DNA from: JAXGPP01 sp964436865
GTDB taxonomy: Bacteria > Planctomycetota > Planctomycetia > Pirellulales > Thermoguttaceae
DNA: 5,306 bases
NCBI GenBank assembly: GCA_964436865.1
Contig: CAYTFK010000422.1
Coordinates: forward strand, 1-5,306
Direction: 5' to 3'
How positions within the stretch are numbered: position 1 is the stretch's first letter; each line of letters starts with the position of its first letter. Positions 1 through 5,306 of the stretch are shown here, piece after piece. A program made the translations under genes and the position numbers. The notes below the pieces were generated by a model. That model worked only from the letters and a program-made list of their open reading frames with translations, was not told where the DNA came from and did not search any database.

Positions 1-113
1 TGAATTCGATGTGTCATGGTTTGATCTCTACGGGTAGGATTTGTGCGACCTTGGACAGTTGGTACGCGGAAAAGCCGGCAATCCGTTTTCCTTCGACCGG
101 ACTTCCTTTATCC

Positions 114-144
114 GTGAGGAGGCGAGTGTCTGTGAGGAGGCGAG
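114..144. repeat. 13-bp direct repeat, two copies
   Basis: GTGAGGAGGCGAG occurs exactly at 114-126 and again at 132-144, separated by 5 bp (18-bp period). The flanking bases differ, so the identity is limited to the 13 bp. This could be a small local duplication or slippage product. No function can be assigned. Confidence 0.7.
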
Positions 145-464
145 GGATCGGGCAGCACAAGGTTCGAAGCTGAACCCGGCGTTACTGCTGTCGAGACATT
201 CCGCCAGGGAGCCGCGCGAAACTTGGGCTGATCTTGTGCGACGGGGGATGAGCATCTTTCGTACCGCGTGCTCAGCGGCAGGATTAGCGGTGATGGCGGT
301 GCATTGCTCGGTGTCGCGGAAAGCGGGTTCTGATGCGGAAACTCTGCCCTCGAACGTTCAAAAAGCGGATTACGAGGTGGTTTCTGGTTTGGATTCCGCC
401 GCCGTCAGTCTGGCTCGCGACGGGCGTCATTCAGGCGGGGGAGAAGGCCGCACGGTTCAGAATC

Positions 465-488
465 GACGCCCCACATGCTGGGGGCGTC
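465..488. other. GC-rich inverted repeat (hairpin)
   Basis: GACGCCCC at 465-472 is perfectly complementary to GGGGCGTC at 481-488, with an 8-nt loop. No T-tract follows on either strand, so a classical intrinsic terminator is not supported. It lies just upstream of the promoter-like element before the kinase-like gene, so it could be a U-less terminator of upstream transcription or chance structure in GC-rich DNA. Confidence 0.4.
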
Positions 489-493
489 AAGGG

Positions 494-522
494 CTTCCAT
501 TTCCCAGCGGTGCGGTTATACT
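494..522 (+). promoter_or_regulatory. Weak sigma-70-like promoter candidate
   Basis: TATACT at 517-522 is a good -10 match. CTTCCA at 494-499, 17 bp upstream, is only a 3-of-6 match to a -35 box. Transcription would start near 529 and give a leader of about 125 nt before the kinase-like gene at 656. It is the best candidate seen before that gene, but short AT-rich hexamers also occur by chance. Confidence 0.3.
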
Positions 523-534
523 GAAGCGCAGAAC

Positions 535-560
535 GGTCGCCGCAGTGTGACGCGGCGATC
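535..560 (+). other. Hairpin in the predicted leader of the kinase-like gene
   Basis: TCGCCGC at 537-543 pairs perfectly with GCGGCGA at 552-558 around an 8-nt loop. One G-U and one G-C pair extend the stem to 535-560. If the promoter candidate at 494-522 is real, this hairpin sits at the very 5' end of the transcript, where it could stabilise the mRNA or serve as a control structure. No T-tract follows, so it is not a standard terminator. Confidence 0.4.
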
Positions 561-642
561 GCACACTTCTCTCGCGGAGGCGGTCACAAGCATCCAGTCT
601 TAGCCACTCGTCTGATCGCCCGACGCCTGTTCCTTTGGTACT

Positions 643-649
643 GGGAGGG
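643..649 (+). promoter_or_regulatory. Ribosome binding site of the kinase-like gene
   Basis: GGGAGGG lies 6 nt before the ATG at 656. It decides the start: the alternative in-frame TTG at 635 lies upstream of this site and would add only seven residues. Confidence 0.75.
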
Positions 650-655
650 CGCGTC

Positions 656-1378
656 ATGAAAGACCTGACTCGCGGAGAGCCGCGGATTGCAGCCGCGGTG
701 GAGAAGCAGATGCAGGCCTGGGCATTCGCCCAGGAGATCGCGGAGCGGTCGCTGCGGATCGATCAGGAGCATCCCACCTCGGCCAAACTAGGCGACTATA
801 TCGCCATTTCGCGCGAGGCCGGCGCCAATGCCGAGGAGGTCGCCGAGATTGTCGGTGATCGGCTCGGCTGGGAGGTGCTCGACAAGGGCCTTGTCGAACG
901 AATTGCCCAGCGTTATCGCCTCGACGCGGACATGCTGGCTCTCGTCGATGAAACGGAGTCGAACTGGGCGCACGACATTCTCGGTGTGTGGCTCGACTCC
1001 CGAGTGATCCCACACGAGAAGTACGTCGTGCTTCTGGGCCGGCTCGTCACGGCGGCGGCGCGGCGCGGCAATGTCGTGTTCGTCGGCCGCGGGGCGCAGT
1101 TTTTCCTGCCGGCAGAGCAGGGACTATCGGTCCGCATTGTCGCTCCGCAGCGATACCGCGTAGACCACATCATGCGGCTCTCGGGTCTGGATGCGGCCAA
1201 GGCCCGGCAGTTGGCCGATGCGATCGATCGTGGGCGGGCCGAGTTCGTGCAGAAGTTTTTCCACCGCGACGTGGCCGATCCGCACTCCTACCACATGGTG
1301 CTCAATGTCGAGCGGTTAGGTACGGAAGGGACGGCCGAACAGATCATCGCAGCCTGCCGGCGGCGGATGATGGAGTAA
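656..1378 (+). CDS. Cytidylate kinase-like family protein
   Basis: A 240-residue predicted cytoplasmic P-loop kinase-fold protein, close in length to the cytidylate kinase-like family (Cytidylate_kin2 type). Residues 11-36 form a probable helical N-terminal extension. Residues 48-84 match the family nucleotide-binding region: a strand and SRE motif (YIAISRE), a loop, a helix, then GWEVLDKGLVERIA. Residues 140-152 (VVFVGRGAQFFLP) match the conserved VGRGA strand-turn. Residues 158-203 carry the Arg-rich segment R160, R166, R168, R192 and R194. Residues 209-222 (PHSYHMVLNVERLG) match the family's C-terminal YDLvlNt-like motif. The ATG at 656 is chosen because GGGAGGG sits 6 nt upstream. One oddity is that the family GSGG loop reads G56-A57-N58-A59 here, which may weaken ATP binding. 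The true substrate is unknown, and many relatives are annotated only by similarity. It is convergent with the RidA-like gene. Confidence 0.85.
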   Translation: MKDLTRGEPRIAAAVEKQMQAWAFAQEIAERSLRIDQEHPTSAKLGDYIAISREAGANAEEVAEIVGDRLGWEVLDKGLVERIAQRYRLDADMLALVDETESNWAHDILGVWLDSRVIPHEKYVVLLGRLVTAAARRGNVVFVGRGAQFFLPAEQGLSVRIVAPQRYRVDHIMRLSGLDAAKARQLADAIDRGRAEFVQKFFHRDVADPHSYHMVLNVERLGTEGTAEQIIAACRRRMME

Positions 1379-1532
1379 GGCTCGGACGGAAGGGATTGGG
1401 GTGCGGCCGTCCCGGCGGCATTTCGGGCAGGCGTGCCGCGCTGCGTCACAAGAAAGAGTCAGGGCGCGAGGGGCAGTTGGCCCGGCGGGCCGGAAGCGAA
1501 TCGGCTCGCAGGTTGCGCGTTGAAGTGGCTGC
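1379..1532. other. Convergent intergenic spacer
   Basis: This 154-bp gap separates the stop codons of two converging genes, where both transcripts should end. Only weak dyads are visible: GGACGG 1384-1389 with CCGTCC 1407-1412, and GGCCC 1479-1483 with GGGCC 1487-1491. Neither is followed by a T-tract on either strand. No convincing bidirectional terminator can be called. Confidence 0.5.
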
Positions 1533-2744
1533 TCAACCGCGTCGCGCCGAGAAGGCGATGCCCTCGATTTCGACCAGCAGTTCCGGACGGCAGACGTCGG
1601 CCACCGCATAGATCGTGGGCAGTTCACCGAGACGTGCTTCGCAGACCGCCCGTGTCTTGGCGTAGTCTTCCTGCCGCTTGATATAGACGCGGACGCCCGC
1701 CAGATCGTCGAGCGAGGCGCCGAGGCCGGGCATGCCGTGGCGGGCGAGGTTGTGTTCGGCGATCAGAGCTTCGATGTTGTCGAGGGTCTGTTGTGTTTGC
1801 GCCTCGGCATCGTCGAAGTGCCGGCTCTCGGCGTCGGTGATGCTCGCCGTACCGGAAATGAAGATCGTGGCGTATGAACCGCAGGAGAGAGCCATCGCCC
1901 GCGAGAACTTCGGGCTCTTGGGGCTGTAGTGGTTTGCGTAGTCGAAGGCCGGCGTCTGGTGCGGGTTTTCGAGCGGAACCACGAGGATGTCGTCCCGACC
2001 GGTCGAGAAGGCGATGCAACTCATCACCACGTCGCGGTTGTCGGTGCCAATGCCGGTGCTCGCCGGGTAAACGGGGCCATTGAAGCCGTCGGGAGTACGG
2101 GCGGGGGCGAAGCGGATCTTCTGGAAGAAATCGGTGCGCGCCCGGTTCAGTTCCTTGTAGCGCTGGGTGTCACCCTCGGGGCCGACGATATCGCCGAGAT
2201 AAAGCCAGGTCCGGATCACCTGGTTGAAGTGGATGCCGACCGTTGCCAGACGCTGGCACATCGAACCAAACGCATTGAGCGAGCGGTCGTAGACGCCGGT
2301 GGCGGGCGTCTGCGGGGCAATCTGGCCGCAGTGGACCCAAGCGATGTCGTTGTGCCGCGTGACCACGAGTTGGTCGTCGTAGCGCTCGATTTCGACGTCG
2401 CCTCGACGCTGGCCCACGCCCAGCGCCTCGATCGACAACAGCTTGCCGCAACACGGATGCTGCGGCACGTAGGTCGTGGCGGGCAGATGGTCGCCATAGA
2501 AATCGCGCATGATCTGCCGGCAGGTTTCCACCTGGCTGTGGTCACTGAGGAAGACGTCCTGCTTGACGATGGCTCCGCGCGGTCCTTCCTCCTCGATCAC
2601 CTCGCGGATCGTCTGGAGGGCGTCGTAAGCCTGCTCCTCGGTGGTTTGTCCGCGTCGTGGAACAGCCGCCGCGAAGACATGCCGCACATCCTGCAATTCG
2701 ACGACCGAATAGCCTATGCCGGCATGTGACTGTTTTCTCATCAT
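1533..2744 (-). CDS. RidA/YjgF-like multidomain protein with chorismatase-like C-terminal part
   Basis: A 403-residue predicted cytoplasmic protein with no signal peptide or membrane segment. Three RidA-like modules can be traced: residues 11-108, 132-248 and 280-400. The second and third together resemble the FkbO/Hyg5/XanB2 chorismatases, which hydrolyse or aromatise chorismate and are related to the RidA fold. Matching features are QVIRTWLYLGDI (175-186), QRYKELNRAR (194-203), YPASTGIG (226-233), IFISGTASI (294-302) and CRPELLVEIEG (385-395) with E392 and E394. Known chorismatases are about 340 residues; here an additional RidA-like module is fused in front. The arginine used by RidA enamine deaminases is not at its expected place in module I or III, so ordinary RidA activity is doubtful. 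The ATG at 2744 is preferred because AAGG lies 8 nt upstream. An in-frame ATG at 2828 would add 28 Arg-rich residues that look non-coding. Chorismatase activity is an inference; a non-enzymatic or other Rid function is possible. Confidence 0.8.
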   Translation of the reverse strand: MMRKQSHAGIGYSVVELQDVRHVFAAAVPRRGQTTEEQAYDALQTIREVIEEEGPRGAIVKQDVFLSDHSQVETCRQIMRDFYGDHLPATTYVPQHPCCGKLLSIEALGVGQRRGDVEIERYDDQLVVTRHNDIAWVHCGQIAPQTPATGVYDRSLNAFGSMCQRLATVGIHFNQVIRTWLYLGDIVGPEGDTQRYKELNRARTDFFQKIRFAPARTPDGFNGPVYPASTGIGTDNRDVVMSCIAFSTGRDDILVVPLENPHQTPAFDYANHYSPKSPKFSRAMALSCGSYATIFISGTASITDAESRHFDDAEAQTQQTLDNIEALIAEHNLARHGMPGLGASLDDLAGVRVYIKRQEDYAKTRAVCEARLGELPTIYAVADVCRPELLVEIEGIAFSARRG

Positions 2745-2752
2745 GCGACGTA

Positions 2753-2756
2753 CCTT
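2753..2756 (-). promoter_or_regulatory. Candidate ribosome binding site of the RidA-like gene
   Basis: On the reverse strand AAGG lies 8 nt before the ATG at 2744, which is itself followed by a second ATG. It is a short match, but better than anything directly before the upstream in-frame ATG at 2828, so it favours the shorter protein. Confidence 0.45.
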
Positions 2757-3066
2757 GGTGGTCGGGCGGGGTCGAACGGATGATCGTTGGCGATCGTTCG
2801 TTCGCGTGACCATGGTTGGATGTCCCAATGATAAGCGGCCCGCTGGGGTTCCGTCAACGTGTTAGCCGGCCAATCCTTGACCATACTTGCGGTTGGGGGG
2901 GTGGCTGACCATAATGTCGACCGCTGCCTCCCACCGCAGTTCAGTCTAATCGGAAGTGCAAGGCGAGGAAACGATTTGGCGCTCCCGGTGTATGGGGGCT
3001 GCTGATGAGCCGGATTTCGACACTCCGTCTCAATTGGCGGCTGGATACCAAACACGCTTCCGCGTC

Positions 3067-3073
3067 GAGGAGA
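3067..3073 (+). promoter_or_regulatory. Strong ribosome binding site of the secreted toroid protein gene
   Basis: GAGGAGA lies 6 nt before the ATG at 3080. This near-perfect Shine-Dalgarno site selects that start over the in-frame ATG at 3005. The selected start places a signal peptide at the very N-terminus, as expected for an exported protein. Confidence 0.85.
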
Positions 3074-3079
3074 TGTAAA

Positions 3080-3187
3080 ATGCCCGTCCGCTTCAGGTTA
3101 TTCGTTGCCCGGCTAGGGATCTTGGCCGCGGCATGGGTGTTTGGATCCGGGATTGCCGGAGGCGGATCTGCCTCCATCGGCGCTGCA
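3080..3187 (+). other. Signal peptide of the secreted toroid protein
   Basis: Residues 1-36 contain a positively charged n-region, a hydrophobic stretch rich in Ala, Leu, Ile, Val and Gly, then Gly/Ser/Ala residues with a plausible IGA-A cleavage point. There is no lipobox cysteine, so release by signal peptidase I is expected. The exact cleavage position is uncertain by several residues. Confidence 0.75.
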
Positions 3188-5227
3188 GAAGGAACGCTGG
3201 CGTGGATCCGCTTTGACAAGGCTGACGAGAGATATCTCGATGTGCCCTATTACTGGCTGGGCCGGGTGGAAGTCAGCGTCACGCTCGACGTGAGACCGGA
3301 ACCGGACCATGTACTGGAAGTACACTGGGGGGCCAAGAACGACACTCGCGATGCCGTGGTGGAGATCAACGGCCGCCAAGTGAGACTCAGCCATGGCGGC
3401 TATGACGGCTTCGAGTGGCTGGCCATCCCGCTTCCGGAAAGGTTGGATGGCGATCGTTATCAGATCGCGTTTCGTCCCGGCGCTGGCAAGCCAGCTTTCC
3501 TGGCCGAGATCCGCCTGCGGACGAAGGATGCGGAAGCGCCGACTGACGCGGAGACCGCGGACCAGCCGGCACACCGGGGCAACTTTGCCGTCGGGCCGAT
3601 CGCTCCGGCCGAGGCTTTTCCCGAGATGCGCGCGCTCTGGGATCGCGAACCGGAGCCCCGCTCAACGACCGCAGCCGACGCGAAAACCGAAGCCATCTTC
3701 CGCCAGGCCGAACGAAACGCCCGGAGGGCGGCCGAGCAGTTCTTTCGCTGCCGCAAGTTCGTCGACGGCTGGCTGAAACAGGCCGATCCGACGACCGGCT
3801 TGATTCCGCGCAACTTGACGAACAGCCGGGATATCTGGAACGCCAAAGACGCGGCGGCCGACAATTATCCCTACATGGTGCTTACGGCGGCGATCACCGA
3901 TCGGGGACTGTTCGAGGGACGGATGCTCGAGATGCTCCAGACCGAAACGCGACTCACCAGCCGAATCGGCGCCATTCCCGATACGTGGTCTTTCAGCCGG
4001 CAGGCATTCCAGGATTCCCAGCCCAACCTGGATGAGATCATTTTCGGCGGATCGGAATACATCAAAGATGGCCTGCTTCCGTTGACGGAGTGGTTAGGGT
4101 CCAGCCCGTGGTCGGAACGGATGATCGCCATTGCCGACGACATTTGGAAACACGCTCCCGTGGAGACGCCGTGGGGCAAAATTCCGACTTTGAATGTGGA
4201 GGTGAACGGCGACCTGCTGCAAGCCATGTCGCGGCTCTACTGGATGACGGGCAACAGGAAATACCTGGAGTACGGCGAGCGTCTGGCGGATTACTATCTG
4301 CTGGGCGACAACCATCCGACGCGAAATTTCGACTCGCTGCGACTGCGCGATCACGGATGCGAGATCGTTTCGGGGCTCTCTGAACTCTACGCGACGGTGC
4401 ACTTTGCCCACCCGGCGAAGAAACAGGTGTACCAGGAGCCGATGCACGCGGTCCTGGACCGAATTCTGGAAGTCGGGCGGAATGAGCACGGAATGCTCTA
4501 CAACGCGTTTAACCCCAAGACGGGTGAACACGACCCGGGCATCTGCGACACTTGGGGATACAACTACAACGCGGTCTACACGGTCTTCCTCGTCGACCAG
4601 CGGCAGGAATACCGCCAGGCCGTACGCGACGTTCTGGGCAACCTCCACGAGCATTTGACCAACTATCATTGGGGGTCGGCCGACGAGTACGCCGATTCGA
4701 TAGAAGGGGCCATAAACCTCTATAACCGGGAACCGGTCGCCTCGGCTGCCGATTGGGTCGACAGCGAGATCGCCGACATGTGGCGGGTGCAGCAACCCGA
4801 CGGCATCGTGGAAGGCTGGCACGGCGACGGCAATTCCGCCCGCACGGCGATCATGTATGCATTGTGGAAGACGCAGGGGCTTACAGTTCGACCCTGGCGA
4901 GCCGACGTTCGGGTCGGCGCCGTGCAGTCCGACGGGAGACTCTACGTCAGCCTTCTGGCGGATGAGCCTTGGAGCGGGCGGCTATTGTTCGACCGGCCGC
5001 GACACCGGGTGGCGATGCACTTCCCCATCGACTACCCACGGATCAACCAGTTTCCGGAGTGGTTCACCGCCGAAGCCGGCCGGTCTTTCGAGGTGCTTCG
5101 CCCGGGCGACGACGAGGCGGCGGTACACGACGGGGAGAAACTGGTTGCGGGGCTCAACGTGGATCTCAAGCCAGGGCAAGAGATCCGCCTGGTGATTACG
5201 CCACGGCCAGCCGGAACTGCACGCTGA
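3080..5227 (+). CDS. Secreted protein with beta / helical-toroid / beta architecture, family not recognised
   Basis: A 715-residue protein starting with a Sec-type signal peptide: a basic stretch (R4, R6, R11), a hydrophobic core at 12-28 and small residues at 29-36, with cleavage probably near A35-A36. Residues 38-148 alternate polar and hydrophobic and look like a beta-sandwich of carbohydrate-binding type (INGRQVRLSHGGYDGFEW, 96-113). A charged Ala/Pro/Thr-rich linker follows at 149-200. Residues 201-600 are mostly amphipathic helices separated by aromatic and acidic loops, such as DNYPYMV (261-267), DTWGYNYNAVY (490-500) and EGWHGDGNSART (578-589). This pattern recalls (alpha/alpha)-toroid glycoside hydrolases and polysaccharide lyases. 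Residues 603-710 form a second beta-rich domain. I infer an extracellular or periplasmic carbohydrate-active role, but no catalytic signature of a named family is recognised. The start is fixed by GAGGAGA upstream, and an ATG at 3005 is less likely. It appears monocistronic, ending in a strong hairpin. Confidence 0.8.
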   Translation: MPVRFRLFVARLGILAAAWVFGSGIAGGGSASIGAAEGTLAWIRFDKADERYLDVPYYWLGRVEVSVTLDVRPEPDHVLEVHWGAKNDTRDAVVEINGRQVRLSHGGYDGFEWLAIPLPERLDGDRYQIAFRPGAGKPAFLAEIRLRTKDAEAPTDAETADQPAHRGNFAVGPIAPAEAFPEMRALWDREPEPRSTTAADAKTEAIFRQAERNARRAAEQFFRCRKFVDGWLKQADPTTGLIPRNLTNSRDIWNAKDAAADNYPYMVLTAAITDRGLFEGRMLEMLQTETRLTSRIGAIPDTWSFSRQAFQDSQPNLDEIIFGGSEYIKDGLLPLTEWLGSSPWSERMIAIADDIWKHAPVETPWGKIPTLNVEVNGDLLQAMSRLYWMTGNRKYLEYGERLADYYLLGDNHPTRNFDSLRLRDHGCEIVSGLSELYATVHFAHPAKKQVYQEPMHAVLDRILEVGRNEHGMLYNAFNPKTGEHDPGICDTWGYNYNAVYTVFLVDQRQEYRQAVRDVLGNLHEHLTNYHWGSADEYADSIEGAINLYNREPVASAADWVDSEIADMWRVQQPDGIVEGWHGDGNSARTAIMYALWKTQGLTVRPWRADVRVGAVQSDGRLYVSLLADEPWSGRLLFDRPRHRVAMHFPIDYPRINQFPEWFTAEAGRSFEVLRPGDDEAAVHDGEKLVAGLNVDLKPGQEIRLVITPRPAGTAR

Positions 5228-5243
5228 CGCAGCAAAACCAGAC

Positions 5244-5278
5244 CGAATCGGGGACCTCGATTCGAGGTCCCCGATTCG
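5244..5278 (+). terminator. Perfect 16-bp inverted repeat, likely terminator
   Basis: CGAATCGGGGACCTCG at 5244-5259 is perfectly complementary to the arm at 5263-5278 across a 3-nt ATT loop. It starts 16 nt after the stop codon of the toroid protein gene. The following bases (TGTATTCT) are only moderately T-rich, so the termination signal relies mainly on the stem. Since the dyad is symmetrical it could also stop transcription from the opposite side, beyond the window. Confidence 0.75.
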
Positions 5279-5306
5279 TGTATTCTGGAACAGACGCTAC
5301 TCCGTT

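Larger units (their letters stand above)
1..642. other. Region without a convincing gene
   Basis: No reading frame here resembles a known protein. The longest forward frame (41-550) starts on TTG, has no ribosome binding site and gives a low-complexity, Ser/Arg/Gly-rich translation. Its nested ATG at 248 has a G-run directly against the start codon rather than a spaced Shine-Dalgarno site. A 63-codon frame at 333-524 has a basic N-terminus and a hydrophobic stretch but only a weak upstream GGA. The region may be an intergenic spacer with the leader of the downstream kinase-like gene, or decayed coding sequence. Visible structure is limited to a 13-bp direct repeat, two hairpins and one weak promoter-like element, listed separately. 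Confidence 0.6.
2745..3079. promoter_or_regulatory. Divergent intergenic control region
   Basis: These 335 bp separate two divergently transcribed genes and must hold promoters for both. No textbook promoter pair is visible. TTGACC at 2877-2882 resembles a -35 box for the forward gene but has no -10 box at normal spacing. Short repeats are present: GATCGTT at 2782-2788 and 2792-2798, CGAACG (2773-2778) facing CGTTCG (2795-2800), and TGACCATA at 2878-2885 and 2906-2913. A 7-G run lies at 2895-2901. These are candidate regulator sites only. In-frame extensions of both flanking genes reach into this region, but the ribosome binding sites argue against them. Confidence 0.5.

Noticed and set aside
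41..550. A 169-codon forward frame in the first part of the window
   Set aside because: It starts on TTG without a ribosome binding site, shows no family resemblance, and loses coding-like codon bias in its second half.
988..1611. A 207-codon forward frame overlapping the kinase-like gene and the convergent gap
   Set aside because: The translation is dominated by Arg, Gly, Pro and Ala with no motif, and it overlaps two supported genes in the wrong frame.
1929..2729. A 266-codon open frame on the forward strand opposite the RidA-like gene
   Set aside because: The reverse-strand frame has clear family motifs, whereas this translation is Val/Asp/Arg-biased with no recognisable domain. It is the usual antisense shadow of a GC-rich gene.
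2745..2828. A 28-residue N-terminal extension of the RidA-like protein
   Set aside because: The extension is Arg/Thr-rich and low in complexity, has no good ribosome binding site, and coincides with repeats that look regulatory.
2877..2915. TTGACC with CATAAT as a sigma-70 promoter for the secreted protein gene
   Set aside because: The boxes are 27 bp apart, well beyond the usual 16-18 bp, so they cannot form one standard promoter.
3005..3079. A 25-residue N-terminal extension of the secreted protein
   Set aside because: It would bury the signal peptide. The strong GAGGAGA site directly precedes the ATG at 3080.
4094..4822. A 242-codon open frame on the reverse strand inside the toroid protein gene
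   Set aside because: It lies entirely opposite a long, well-supported coding frame. Its repeated Val/Arg/Asp pattern is typical of antisense translation of G/C-ending codons.

Overview
The window is GC-rich and bacterial. It has strongly G/C-ending codons, long antisense shadow frames and purine-rich Shine-Dalgarno sites. The gene content (a cytidylate-kinase-like protein, a large RidA/chorismatase-like protein and a big secreted helical-toroid protein of unknown family) suggests a planctomycete-type organism. That lineage assignment is inferred from general protein flavour, not from a marker gene.

Layout. Positions 1 to about 640 hold no convincing gene. They contain a short direct repeat, two hairpins and a weak promoter-like element just before the first gene. 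A P-loop kinase-fold gene of the cytidylate kinase-like type runs forward at 656-1378. After a 154-bp convergent gap, a 403-residue protein built from RidA/YjgF-like modules runs on the reverse strand (1533-2744). Its last two thirds resemble the FkbO/Hyg5/XanB2 chorismatases. A 335-bp divergent intergenic region with several short repeats separates it from a 715-residue exported protein on the forward strand (3080-5227). That protein has an N-terminal beta domain, a long helical toroid-like core and a C-terminal beta domain. A perfect 16-bp inverted repeat 16 nt after its stop codon is the likely terminator.

The three genes do not form one operon: they are convergent, then divergent. Nothing in the sequence ties them to a single pathway. 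The kinase-like protein and the RidA/chorismatase-like protein are probably cytoplasmic enzymes of small-molecule metabolism. The third protein is exported and may act on carbohydrate. The most unusual items are the extra RidA-like module at the front of a chorismatase-like protein, the altered nucleotide-binding loop of the kinase-like protein, and the unassigned secreted toroid protein. I found no CRISPR array, tRNA, rRNA, transposon or defence system.
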